Positions 43,215 to 54,519 are shown, counted from the stretch's first letter. The stretch is 64,000 nucleotides of DNA from Toxorhynchites rutilus septentrionalis (GCF_029784135.1 NC_073746.1:256904994-256968993), one strand, 5' to 3'. Notes: generated by a model from the letters alone, not told the origin. Made by a program: numbers and translations.

Positions 43215-43480
43215 GTAAGACTACGTCTTTTATTTCTGTACCGGGGTGTAAGTTCAAAGTTTCGAAAACGAGAGAGTGACGCTGGACTGCAAGGTTTTGA
43301 ACGTTAATACCTCTTTACCGGCTGAATGGAGTGGTATAATAATCACATCATCCGAAAGATAAAATGTCAACGAATTATATGATTGATAAAATGTCAATTA
43401 ATTATATGAATTATAAAATCGTTTCAATAGCTTAAAAATTGTTTTGAAAGCAAGCTATTGAAATCATAACAATCTAGCTC
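43215..43480. repeat. Inverted copy of the repeat at 28585-28830
   Basis: GACGTAAGACTACGTCTTTT, ATTTCTGTACCGGGGTGTAA and TTTCGAAAACGAGAG occur in the order expected for the reverse complement of the 28.6 kb copy. TTTGAAAGCAAGCTATTGAA ends the unit. No coding. Confidence 0.65.
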
Positions 43481-43624
43481 ATTGATGATTGGTGATCGCA
43501 ATGTGTTCCCGAACACGGACGCAATATCTAGGCACCTGGAGAAACCGTCATAGCGAATACATGCGAGCGGTGGTTTGTTTTGCTCGCTTGAATTAGTGCT
43601 TGGGAAACCATAGCGGACAAACGC

Positions 43625-43945
43625 AAGGCGTGAGTACTTCCACTCGCATCAGTTTCTGTTCTGCTTTCGCATGGAACAGTCATGAAAAATTGTTTGCGTG
43701 TGAATGCGTCCGAGCGAAGGAATATTCGCACTCATTAACGCATTCGGCTTGGTGTTCCCGTGATCAATCCGATATCATCAGTTTCTGTTCTGCTTTCACA
43801 TGGAACAGTCATGAAAAATTGCCACATCACGATAAAAACAAAATGAATTTTATGCAAGGTTATATAGACTTTATTTCGTTTTCACCGTGAAATGGCGCCC
43901 TCAGTTTCTATTCTGCGTATGGAGTGATCATGAAAAATCTCGTGT
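43625..43945 (+). repeat. Three diverged direct repeats
   Basis: TCAGTTTCTGTTCTGCTTTC followed by (G/A)CATGGAACAGTCATG and AAAAAT(T/C) occurs near 43650, 43779 and, more diverged, 43901. The first two produce an apparently repetitive short frame (43600-43890), which I regard as a by-product of the repeat and not a gene. Confidence 0.55.
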
Positions 43946-44249
43946 CATTCTCACGAAAACAAAAATGAATCATGTATCAAACATCTTCAGGTGCTTTTAC
44001 AAGGCCACTCAAATTCCATCGGTTCGTTTCGGGACCAGCAGCAAGTACGGAAAAGTTGAATTTTATGTTAATAACAATTCCATACTTTTACTCATCTATC
44101 CACACACTAACAAGAAAAACTTGCAGCAATTTTTCAGAATATTCATTCATTCATGCATTAAGAATTGATTCAGATCCAATTTCAAATAAATGATTGTCTA
44201 GCCAACGGTAGTCCTATGTCTACCTTGTGGTTATATCACAGATATAACC

Positions 44250-44900
44250 CACTACTTGTATTTTAAATCTAGAAATACTTATTGCATTGTGTTAATTTTA
44301 GGGGGGACTCCGATGAGGAAGATCGAAAAATCGTTTTTTTTTGGCTTTTTGGAAAGCTTATGCCCACTGAAATGTTGTCCTATAAAATTAATTTTTATGA
44401 CCACCCTATTTTTCCCTCTTTATCAGCTTGTCTCCTCTCAAAAATTTTACACTCGCAAAAATTTGGATTTTGTTTTTGTAATTATTCATTTTATTTTTGA
44501 TAGTTTACAAGGATTAGAGACCAGAGGGTGCTATATTTTTAATATTTTTTCTTGAAAACTAAGGTTTTTTTGCACAACAAAGTCAGAGATGTGTTTGTTT
44601 CGTTTTGAGTTAGGATTCTTCAAAGTTAACATGTTTTCAGTCTTCGTTCTAGGTTTCGTTGGTAGGTTTCGGATTGTCACCAGCCTTGTCACTTTAGAGA
44701 TTACCGTTTTTAATGTGTGTTATAACTACAATTTTTAATATATATTGACCATAAATTTTTAATTTGTTGGCTGAGTTTGAATATTGTGTAGTTCTTATCG
44801 TTAAACGTAATATTGTTGTGGAATTTTTTCGCTAAAACTTTTCCAGTCGCTGTGTAGCTCCATTGATTTTCTGTTCAACTCAACGGATCTATTGTTGATC
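44250..44900. other. AT-rich stretch, probably partly LINE 5' leader
   Basis: No conserved coding is visible. The last few hundred bases directly precede the zinc-finger frame at 44924 and may include the 5' untranslated region of the LINE. A start point cannot be set from sequence alone. Confidence 0.3.
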
Positions 44901-44923
44901 AATAGGTACAAACCTTCGTCCCT

Positions 44924-45801
44924 TTGTGCCACTGTTTTTGCAGCTTGCCGTGTGTAGAATTTGTGGCTTGTCGTGGATACTGTGGTCGTATTTTCCATAT
45001 GACATGCTCTGGTCGCTCCGGTGTGTCACGTACCCTTATGAGCTACTTCACATCGCATCGGAAAAACCTATTCTGGATGTGCGATGACTGTGCCGATTTA
45101 TTTGAAAATTCCCATCTTCGTTCTATCGCGAAGATAGCGGATGAACAGTCTCCGCTCGCAACTCTCACGGCAGCGATTAACAACTTGCAGATAGAAATAA
45201 AACAATTGTCGTCAAAGCCTTCCACTTCTACTCTGTCACCGGCAGTTAAGCAATGGCCTACAATGGAACCCATTCGACCCGCCAAACGACTTCGTGAATC
45301 TGATTTTTCGCAAAACACGTCTGAATGCCAGTCCGGCTCTAAACCAATAGGAAATAACGTGGTATCCGTTCCTGTTATTGACAAACCAGCAAATAAATTC
45401 TGGCTCTACCTGTCGCACATAAGACCCGATGTAACCAATGAACAATTATCTGCAATGATACGAGCGTATCTTGAGCTAAAAAAGAATCCAGATGACATGA
45501 AACTATTGGCTAAAGGTGCTCATATCAGCAAAATGACCTTCATCTCATTTAAAGTTGGTCTGACCCGGCTTTAAAATCTAACGCTCTTAAGCCATCTACT
45601 TGGCCAGAAGGCATATTGTTCTGCGAATTCGAAGAGCATCGCAGTGCAGCATTAAATCATTCAACGCGTATATCTACGGACGGTGGGAACCCTCGGGTTC
45701 CCATCAAAGGCGAGTATTGTTGCTCAATTCCCTTTACCCCTACACTCACTCATACTGTGTTGCAGCACGCTTCTACTACTGCCGTTTGCACTAGTTTGAT
45801 A
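44924..45801 (+). pseudogene. CR1-like LINE ORF1 with zinc-finger region
   Basis: The frame 44924-45574 begins CHCFCSLPCVEFVACRGYCG and continues FHMTCSG...LFWMCDDCADLF, giving a C-C-C-C-H-C-C-C arrangement like the PHD-type finger found in ORF1 of CR1-group LINEs. A coiled-coil-like stretch follows (IADEQSPLATLTAAINNLQI). Near 45560 one indel shifts the frame. In the new phase the reading SDPALKSNALKPSTWPEGIL, then FCEFEEH continues to the point where a mariner inserted at 45804. ORF1 proteins bind RNA and package it for retrotransposition. The copy is inactive because of the frameshift and the insertion. The first ATG may not be the original start. Confidence 0.7.
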
Positions 45802-46898
45802 TATTGGGCTGTCAAAAAAGTCCTGCGGTATTTCCGCGAGGTGTCGTTGTAAGCGCGTAGTTCTAGTTGTATTCATTGTATCGAGTCATACTATAGCTTG
45901 TTGGAAAGGTATTTTTGCGCGCTAGAGGCTTGTTGGAAAGGTATTTTTGCGCGCTATAATATAGTCCTTGACAGTGTTTTGTTTGGTTAAGTCGTTCGTG
46001 AGTTATAGTGTCGCAAATATGGAGCAAAATAAAGAGAAAATTCGACGCATTTTACAGTACTACTATGACAAAGGCAAAAATGCATCTCAAGCTGCCAATA
46101 AAATTTGTGCAGTTTATGGACCCGATACAGTTTCCATTTCCACCGCACAACGATGGTTTCAACGTTTTCGTTCTGGTGTAGAGGTCGTCGAAGATGCGCC
46201 ACGCTACGGAAGGCCTGTCGTCGAAAATTGCGACAAAATCGCTGAATTAGCCGAGAAAGACCGGCATAGTAGCAGCCGTAGCATCTGCCAAGAGCTGGGG
46301 ATAAGTCATCAAACCGTTATTAACCATTTGAAGAAGCTTGGATTCACAAAGAAGCTCGATGTATGGGTGCCACACACGTTGACGCAAAAAAACATCTTTG
46401 ACCGTATCGACGCATGTGAATCGCTGCTGAATCGATTTTGTTGCGATCGGTCTACTGGGCGACTCGTTTCTGAAGCGGATGGTGACTGGCGATGAAAAGT
46501 GGGTCACTTACGACAACGTGAAGCGCAAACGGTCGTGGTCGAAGCCCGCTGAAGCGGTTCAGACGGTGGCCAAGCCCTCATTAACGGCCAGGAAGGTTCT
46601 GCAGTGTGTTTGGTGGGATTGTCAAGGAATACATTGTGGGATTGCGATACGGTGGGATTGTCAAGGAATAATCTATTATGAGCTGCTTCCCTATGGCCAA
46701 ACGCTCAATTCGGACCTGTACTGCCCACAACTGGACCGCTTGAAGGTAGCACTCATGAAGAAGAGGCCATCTTTGATAAACAGAGGGCGCATTGTCTTCC
46801 ATCAGGACAACGCCAGGCCAAACACTTCTTTGGTGACGCGCCAGAAGCTCCGAGAGCTCGGATAGGAGGTTCTTTTGCATCCGCCGTATAGTCCGTAC

Positions 46899-47346
46899 CA
46901 AGATGGTGGAGTTAACAGGTGGCTCGTAATTCACACTATTTAGAAAAGACGTATGAGGAATGGCAAGACGAAAAGTTTGGATTTGTTTATGTTATTACCT
47001 ATGTTCGTATGGTTACATTTTATTTCGTCGAAGGTATTTGAAGCAGTATAATAAATAAACAGTTGTCGTTGATAATAGTAACTTAGTAACCTTTATGCAT
47101 TTGCTTCCGCCAGCTGGCTCGGCTAATGTGATTCAGGGAGTGCTTTGATCGTGGTACCGCCACTGGCGCATAATTTGCAGCTTTGTTTTTTGTGTTGGTT
47201 CATAACGACAATCAACCTTGCCGGCGAAACTGTAGTCAATGTTTAATGTTGTTTGGATACCATCTATGTAAATAAGTTCAAACTTACGGGATACGTCCGT
47301 ACGGCAATTCTGACATTACGTTTTACCTTCCACTTCACTTTCCTTG
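46899..47346. mobile_element. P-element-like MITE, 448 bp, in mariner copy 2
   Basis: The insertion breaks the mariner sequence at GTCCG and is flanked by GTCCGTAC (46891-46898) and GTCCGGAC (47347-47354), an 8 bp duplication with one mismatch. The unbroken mariner has GTCCGGAC at this site, which is the preferred target consensus of Drosophila P elements. The element starts CAAGATGGTGGAGTTAACAG and ends CACTTTCCTTG, so the inverted ends match only over CAAG and weakly beyond. The left end resembles the P-element end in CA-GATG and a later GGTGG. No coding is evident. The superfamily call is inference from target and end. Confidence 0.6.
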
Positions 47347-47370
47347 GTCCGGACCTTGCACCAAGTGACT

Positions 47371-47640
47371 TCTTCTTCTTCTTCTTCAATGGCACTAACG
47401 TTCCTAGAGGAACTTCGCCGTCTCAACGTAGTATTACTTGCGTCATTTTTATTAGTACTTAGATGAGATTTCTATGCCAAATAACACGCCTTGAATGCAT
47501 TCTGAGTGGCAAGCTCTAGAATACGCGTTATCACAGTGCAAGTCGGAGGAAATTTCTTTGACGAAAAATTCCCCCGACCAGAATCGAACCCGAACACCCG
47601 GCATGTTAGTTATGACGCTAACCACTCGGCCAAGAGAGCA
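47371..47640 (-). mobile_element. tRNA-derived SINE, family A, copy 3
   Basis: Inserted in the mariner 24 bp past the P-like MITE. On the minus strand it has TGGCCGAGTGG (box A), a body lacking part of box B (GGGTTCGATTC), and a tail ending GAAGAAGAAGAAG. A clear long target duplication is not visible; at most three bases (ACT) are shared. It postdates the mariner. Confidence 0.88.
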
Positions 47641-47903
47641 CTTACCACCTGTTTTTGTCCATGGCGAACGAGCTAGGTAGTCAGAAGTTAGCCACAAAAG
47701 AGGCCTGTGAAAATTGGCTATCCGAGTGTTTTGCCAATAAGGAAGCGAGCTTCTATAACAGGGGTATTATGAAGTTGGCATCTCGTTGGGAACAAGTCAT
47801 CGAACAAAACGGCGCATATTTGACTTAAAACAGATGATTGTAACTAATTTTATGAACAAATGAAAATTCAAAAAAATACCGCAGGACTTTTTTGACAGCC
47901 TAA

Positions 47904-49027
47904 TATTATCAAAACGTATCATCTCACGGACAAAATTGGACGACATCTATCTGGCCTCCATCGAATGTATTTACGAAGTAATCATGCTTACGGAAACAGG
48001 ACTGGAAGATAGCATCAACTCCTTGCAGAATTTTGGTACACCATTTAATGTTTTTCGATGGTACCGTAGCTTATTGAATAGCGACAAGCTTAGCTTTGGG
48101 GGTGTGCTAATAGCCGTGGCTGAACGACACGGATGTTCACGCATCGCCACACGTAGCGGTAGGAGGCTGGAGCAGGTGTGTGTTTCAGCCAATATACGAG
48201 GGCATCGGGCTTTATTGTGCAACTTTTACATTGCGCCTGATAAAAGCCGCATGACCGACATTATCGAAGAGCACATCGCTACCGTTCGTGATCTCTGTAA
48301 CATCGCTACTCGAGACGACACTGTACTCATATGTGGAGACTGCGATCAACAGCGCATTAGATGGTCAGAAAATCAAGATGACATACGTCCAGAAAATGCG
48401 TCCTTTTTGAACCCAGCTGCTTCGGCGTTAATCGACGGAACGGATTTCCTGAACCTAAACCAAGCTAATGCCCAGTTGAATAACTTGGATCGAATTCTCG
48501 ATCTGGTTTTCACGTCTGAGGGTAGTTATACGGTAGTTTACAAGGCCGAAGAATCCTTGCTCCATGTGGATACCCATCATCCTCCACTTAACATTCACAT
48601 CAAGGATCGCTATGCACGCCCTTGCCCACATTTGGAGATGATTAACGACTACAGAGCACTCAATTATCTTAAAATCGACTATGACGAACTTTTTCACTTA
48701 TCTAGTCTAGACTGGAATTGTTTTTATGAAGAATTGAATGATCACAGCATGCCGTTGAACTTCTCTAATATATTGGAATGGTTAACTTTGAACGTTCCTG
48801 TGAAAGGAAAACCTCTCTCACCTCCTTGGAGCACGCCGCTCCTCCGCAAACTAAAACGCGAGCGCATTCGGTTCCAGCGCATCCTGCGTACTCAAAAATC
48901 GCCTTCCTCAAAGAATAACTTTAAACTGGCGAGAGACGTTTACAAAAGACTAAATGCCGATCTTTATAAGTCACACGTGCTAAGGGTGCAGTTTGGACAT
49001 CGACGGAATAAAAAAAAACCATCCTAA
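47904..49027 (+). pseudogene. CR1-like LINE ORF2: AP-endonuclease part, RT missing
   Basis: After the mariner, the sequence reads YQNV, one frameshift, then RTKLDDIYLA and the long open frame 47936-49027. The order LTETGL (catalytic Glu), SFGGVLIAV, CNFYIAPDKSR, TVLICGDCDQ, LDRILDLVFTSE and VDTHHPPLNIHI matches the apurinic-type endonuclease of CR1-group LINEs, which nicks target DNA. The usual GD(Y/F)N motif is GDCD, so a catalytic Asn is replaced. The linker to the reverse transcriptase (RDVYKRLNADLYKSHVLRVQ) is present, but the frame ends at 49027 and no reverse transcriptase follows. The copy thus keeps its 5' part and lacks its 3' part. Confidence 0.82.
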
Positions 49028-49149
49028 GGCTTCGTAAAGAGCAAATTATGTAGAAAAATAAAAACTCAAACATAGATTACGAAAATCACCTTGTTTTTTG
49101 TCCTAACTTTATTTTTCCGCGATATCTGAGGCACTGAAACTTATTTTTT

Positions 49150-49580
49150 GAATAACCCGCGTATATGGTGCAGCAATATAAGATTAATACGAGTGAGCGA
49201 AACAAGAGACACGTTTCAAATAAGCACGCATTACTTTACCACATATCTACGCGGCCCAGACCGAGATGGATATAGATCCTCTCGGTTTTACTCTTAGAAA
49301 ACACTTTCCAACTTCATTTTGCAATGAGGTGTAATGGTGTAATGAGTTTTGCATTCCAGTCGGCCCTGGTTCGATCCCCGTTGACGTCGCTTGGACTTTT
49401 TTTTTGTGCAATCCCAAAAAAGAAAAAAAAGAAAAAAGAGATATCTGCTTCCAACATACAAACAGCATTGGGGGACAGATGATTTTATTTGCTCAGTTCA
49501 CGGTTCAAGACACAAAAAGGCATGGTTTCTGCCGGAAATGAAGTGCTTTCTGGCAACGCTAGTTTGGGTGTAGCTAGACG
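49150..49580. repeat. Interspersed repeat, inverted partner of 55425-55920
   Basis: The stretch from ATAAGATTAATACGAGTGAG through ACTCTTAGAAAACACTTTCC and GGCCCTGGTTCGATCCCCGT to TGGCAACGCTAGTTTGGGTG is the reverse complement of 55425-55920 with ~80% identity. GGTTCGATCCC resembles a pol III B box, so a tRNA-derived SINE may form the core. Flanking parts of the repeat are not tRNA-like. Confidence 0.7.
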
Positions 49581-50039
49581 AGGGCTGTGGACGTTGATAA
49601 TGCTGATGTTGAAAAAGTGGCCTCGCATCCTCAGTCTATACATTCTTTCGTTGATCGGCCATCAACCAAGCACAGATCGAGCACAGATCTATTTAGAAAC
49701 CCCGATGGTACGAGGACAGTGATCAGCCTCCCCTGACATGATGAATAGACGCTGTTTTGAACCGCCATGGTGAAAAGACGCTTGGATAGGCACCCTTCCC
49801 TGTCACCATACGGCCAAGATCCCAAAGTGGTTGGTTACCTGATCTTCACTATGGTTACCCGTACCCCAGCCGGCATCGCGGGGAGATAGCGATAGGAGTT
49901 GCAGGACAAGAAGCTAAGGACCACGAATGGGGTCTATTTTATGCCTGCAGGTACGCAGGTACGCAGACAAACAGTTCCTTATAGTACGGGAAAGATGTAG
50001 TACAGAAATTAAATCTAATTAATATATGAAAATAAAATA

Positions 50040-50130
50040 AAAAATTGATGCCAAATCTTCAAATTGCATGAAACGTCGAGATCTACTGTCATCTCGAAAA
50101 ATAATTTTTGTCAAAAATCGACACACTGGG
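50040..50130. repeat. Inverted-repeat arm, partner at 52540-52625
   Basis: GCCAAATCTTCAAATTGCAT, GAAACGTCGAGATCTACT and TTTTTGTCAAAAATCGAC recur inverted at 52540-52625. A third, weaker copy in this orientation lies at 50310-50410. The pair encloses 2.4 kb that includes hAT-like coding, so it may mark an element's ends, although no clear terminal motif was found. Confidence 0.55.
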
Positions 50131-51742
50131 ACTTTTTTTCCGGAATACAAGGCACAACGTATAGTTTGGGTGCCAATAAAATATTTATCTCGATGTTTCA
50201 TTCGGACCTTGCTGCAGAATGTTGAATTGCACGATAATATACCCAATGCAAAATATTATTTTAATCGGACTTCATTTACTAGTGTCGCAGACATTATAAT
50301 CTGAGTTTTTCCAAAACCGAAAAATCACCGGAAATCGCGGTTTTCATGAAAATATTTTTGATGTCTCCTATAATTACACGAAACGTCGATATTTACTATT
50401 ACCTCGAAAAAAAATATGCCCCGCTATCTATATAGCTATTAGTGCTGTTGTATAAAAGCGTGATAATATTACACCTCACTATAAAATGAAGTTGGAAAGT
50501 GTTTTCTAAGAAGAAAAAGAAGAGCATAAACGAGAATATATATGTTTCTCTGTCTGAGCCAGGTATTTGGCAAACTATAGGGCAATTCCAAATGAAATTG
50601 AACTAAAAATGCCGATTTTAAAAACTTGTAGTTTTGATACGAATGAAAGTTTGTATTCCGTTTGGGTTGGAGGAAATATGAGTTTTCCACAGCATTTGGG
50701 AATTTTTCGACTTAAGTGTAACTTTTGAGAAGGGCGTATCGATTTTAGTAAGAGAAATCTTATAAAATTTATATCTCAAAAACATTGGGTCGTATCGAAA
50801 CAGTGTATTAGAAAAAGTTATAGAGTATTGGTGATAAAACGTGAAAAAATATACAGCGAGAAAAAAAAATTAGTCCTCTTTTTTTATTTACAAAAAAATA
50901 TTTTTTTGAAATATCTAAAATACTAATTTTAATCTTTTTTTTCATATAAAATAGAAGTCATATAGAAAATTTAAAAAAAGAGTACAAGATGGTAAAACTA
51001 TTTTTGACGAACATCAAAATTTTATTAATTTTCGAAACTTCGAATACTTGTACATTAACAATGAAATTTTATTAATTTGCTTACAATTTTCAACAAATTT
51101 TCCAATGATAAAACTGTATGTATAGGAGCTACGTTGAAAAATATTATCTGTACGTTTTGTATTAACCCACATGTCTTCAAATGTTTATGTTATTTTTTTA
51201 AATATCTTGAGAATGGCTGCATTTAGAAGGAGGATCAGGATTCATAATTCGTGGCCAAAAATGATTATTAACATACAAAAATTCGATGTTTCGAAAATTT
51301 ATATAAATTCGATGTTCCACAAAGTTCGTAAAAAATAGCTTTACCATATTGTAACCATATACCAGAAGCCTGAGGATATTTACGTTGGTATCGATTCAGA
51401 AGAAGCTGAAAACGATTGACGGCAGCTAGCAAGCTAACCTTCAAGCCGATTTTTCTATATTGAAGCCCTGGAACAAATTCATAGCGATTTGATTTAGCGA
51501 CCCGATTATCGAAACTGCGGCCTTGATAAACCCTCAGAATTTCGTCAAGCTAACAATCCTTAATGATTTGATGCGCCAATTTCATCAATTCGTTGAAGCA
51601 GGTAATATGAAGGCTTGGATAACAAATTCAGGCTACTCAAGAGGAATGGGGCAAAAATTGAATGACTCAGATATATCTTCATCCCAGCTGGTGGATGTCA
51701 AAAGGCGTGATGAGAAATTTTTGTATCCAATGCTAAGGTTGT

Positions 51743-51937
51743 TTGTATGACACTTTTTTATATCATTCATCAGTGTCTGTTGAGCAAATATTTTCGCTTT
51801 ACAATGCCAACAGAACAAAGTTTGGAAATCGCATCGCACCCACAACTATAGACGCTATTTTGAAAGCGAAGAACTATGTATCGGCTCAAGACGGATCTGC
51901 AAGGATGAAATTGAAGAAAAATTTGAAGACGAAGTAA
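51743..51937 (+). pseudogene. hAT-like transposase C-terminal dimerisation fragment
   Basis: The 64-codon frame contains FLYHSSVSVEQIFSLYNANR, then TKFGNRIAPTTIDAILKAKN. The pattern LPHSSA..ER.FS..N..KTK.RN....T...ILL.K is characteristic of the hAT C-terminal dimerisation domain. Upstream, 51440-51735 gives further but unaligned protein-like sequence. The rest of the transposase is missing or unrecognisable. Confidence 0.65.
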
Positions 51938-52539
51938 CAAAACCATGTATAAACATCATACAATTCAGAGGATTATGAGAAAACCTTTTTATGACTTATA
52001 TTGTTGTATTGATGTGACTTTAACAACTCATAAAATAAATTCAAAATGGAAATAAACTTTTATTTTGATTTTTTCCTTAATTTTTCGATACAGATTATAC
52101 AGATACACAGATTTTTTCGGGAATTTTACAGAATTAAATGTGGCAACCCTGTTGAGAGAGTATCTTGTATTAAAATTTCTGCAAAGGAATAAGCCTCAAT
52201 AATTAAAATATTCCAAATTTCTGTCGAATATTATCTCGAAGACCTTCACGTTTAGGTAGCAAAAAAACGTCAGAAGTCTTAGAGAGAACTTTTCTGGAAG
52301 ATCATTTGGTTCAAGATTATAATTAGGATAAAACGAAATTTTCGTTACAGGCTCCGAAACCTCGCTCACTGAGTCGAGAGTGGTCTGCTATAATTATGGT
52401 CGCTGCGGATTTGGAAATAAAAAATATTTTGAATGTGAATGTGGTAAGTGGTGAAGACTTAACCGAATTAACGCGTTCTCTGGAAATTATCCCAGTGATG
52501 AGCGGTTTGCATTACATTGGCGACAACGCTCAAGCTAAG

Positions 52540-52625
52540 ATAATGTGACTACGTCGATTTTTTGACAAAAAAAAATTTTAAGATCAAAGTAGATCTCGAC
52601 GTTTCATGCAATTTGAAGACATTTA
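52540..52625. repeat. Inverted-repeat arm, partner at 50040-50130
   Basis: Reverse complement of the 50040 arm, centred on AGATCTCGACGTTTCATGCA. The following bases (CCCCGATTTCCTTTACC) are themselves directly duplicated at 52650 and 52675. Confidence 0.55.
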
Positions 52626-52699
52626 GCATCAAACTTTTTTTTTCGAAACCCCCGATTTCCTTTACCCCCGAAAACCCCGATTTCCTTTACCTTGGGTGA

Positions 52700-54500
52700 T
52701 TTTTCGGTTTTAAAAAAACTCAAACTTTGACCGCTGAAAAAATGGTCGAATTCTAAAAATAAGAGACTTATTGTTGCTTTGGGCTCTGTTTGCATCGAAC
52801 TGGCTCTATTTCAAACAGTAAGCTACGTAGGACGATTCTTTTATTTGAGAGATGGGAACATTTTACATTGGATATGGGTGTGAAACATCTAAATTAGTGG
52901 GTTCAAGTAACATGTAGGAAGCAAAATATTTAAATTGTATACAACCGAATCATATATAATCGAGTACGACCCGTATTTTCGTAAGATTTTAAATCTTCGT
53001 GAACAAAGGAAAAAAAAGAAGTCCTATAATTGAAAATGACGCAAGTCATTTAAGAATAATTAAGATGTTGTGGGAACAAATTATTGCACCATTTCCTAAA
53101 ATTGTTAATTGCCTACCCAAAAGAGACATGGATTGTTCATTCTAGGAAACACCTACAATCCCGACATCGATTACATTTTTAATGTTTTAATGCTCAATGT
53201 TTAGAAATACCTCAGTCGGCGAAACCTGAAACCTGAAAAATTAGATAGCAAAAAATGATGGCACATGAAATGTATATTATTTAAATGGCAGAAGTGTTGA
53301 AAACCTCTTCCAAATATTTCATTAGCAACGAGAGTCCCCCCGATGAAAACACTGACACAATTTGGCTCTGACCCAGCAACATCCAATCCTCCAGAATTAA
53401 ACACAATCAAAATTTAATGTTTCGCACAAATAGCTTCTTCCTGTCGAACAACAATTCCACAAACTCCTACCGTAGCACATACATATTGAAGGTTTTCGTT
53501 TTATTCTCTCGGCCGATTTTTCATTGTTGCAGCACATGATTTTTTAATCGTTCCCATCTTCGTCACGCCGTTCTTTCCTCCATGCCAAGGCTTTGTTTAT
53601 GCTTGGCTGTGTGTGTATGTTTGCCAATGGTGCCACTTTAATTTAATTTCTACCCCAAACCCTTTCCCATCCATGTTCTTCCACTGCTTCTAGTGTATTC
53701 ATGGTTTTTTTTTTGTGTATTTCTTTTTTTATTTCAGTTTGTCCAACCCGTTTTTGCTGCTGCTGCTCCAAATGACGATGATGATGACGATTTCCGCCTC
53801 TCCCGGTATTTATTCGCACATTTCTCATTTTTCTCGTTCGGTTCTGTCGTTTTCTTTTCATGTTTAGCTCTTTTTTTGCAAACGTTCATCCTGAACATAT
53901 ACGCACGCACACTTAATGCAGTCATTCGGTCGGGGGCCACAACGAATTTCAAAATAGAAGGGAGAAGACAATTGCTCGCTCTGCACTTCCGCGGCACAGA
54001 GGGTATGGCAGTTTTCGCAACTGCAGGCGTTCTTTTGCAATGTTTCGTATAGAGTCTCGAAATGAGGAATTTAGATGCCATTGGAAACAAGATGATCGCA
54101 AATGATGATCAATGCTATCATCATCGCCAACTCCACCGCCATAGTCGTCATTGGATGTGGCGTCACTGTTGAAAGAGAAGAAAGAAGTTTGACTGTTCGG
54201 ATAAACATAATGCAATTTACTCGTGAAGTTCGCATCATTGGTGAAAAAGAGATGGTTTTACGTTGGCAACGTAGATGCACTTCGAACTGTTGGCAATACA
54301 AATACTTCGGCGTTCTGGACCAACACGTCGTATTCAGAGGGCTTGCAGGCAGCCCTCTAACGATAAGGATTTGACTGTTGGGAATTGAATAAACACTTTC
54401 TGTAATCTTTGTGAAGGTACTGTGCTTGCCATAAATGATAATACGAATTTAGGCTAATAAGTAATGCACACACGTAATTGAAGTACAAATCTAAACCTTC
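52700..54500. other. No recognisable gene
   Basis: A truncated ATTATATATGATTCG/ATAATCGAGTACGACC end-like sequence near 52945-52975 resembles the Tigger-type end at 3430. The frame at 53693-54052 begins with a hydrophobic run but is low-complexity and unsupported. Nothing else was found. Confidence 0.3.
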
Positions 54501-54519
54501 AAAATCATGTATTTACTGC

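Larger units (their letters stand above)
46019..47827 (+). pseudogene. Mariner transposase, copy 2, multiply broken
   Basis: From ATG 46019 the protein equals copy 1 up to ESLLNR. There a 33-base lesion (46434-46465) shifts the frame. The frame resumes as MVTGDEKW (46479) through HQDNARPNTS, with the same 13-residue WDCQG insertion as copy 1. A TGG to TAG change stops it after LRELG (46863-46865). The third-Asp region is then split by the P-like MITE and the SINE. The C-terminal piece (LSMANELGSQ...EQNGAYLT) follows at 47651-47827. It cannot make transposase. Confidence 0.93.
45804..47903 (+). mobile_element. Mariner (DD34D), copy 2, interrupted and broken
   Basis: Ends TTGGGCTGTC... and ...GACAGCCTAA with the same internal end sequence as copy 1 are flanked by TA (45802-45803, 47904-47905). 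The 2100 bp length equals a ~1.37 kb mariner plus a 448 bp MITE (46899-47346) and a ~270 bp SINE (47371-47640). A direct duplication of GCTTGTTGGAAAGGTATTTT (45895, 45928) lies in the leader. The element has landed at the ORF1/ORF2 border of the LINE: joining 45801 to 47906 gives the reading SLIYYQNV, a normal LINE ORF2 start. Confidence 0.95.

Noticed and set aside
49730..49960. GC-richer segment resembling a LINE 5' leader
   Set aside because: No coding follows and no copy exists in the window, so the impression cannot be supported.
53693..54052. Open frame with a signal-peptide-like start (MYSWFFFCVFLFLF...AAAA)
   Set aside because: The hydrophobic run comes from T-rich low-complexity DNA, the rest has no domain, and overlapping frames of similar length exist on the other strand.
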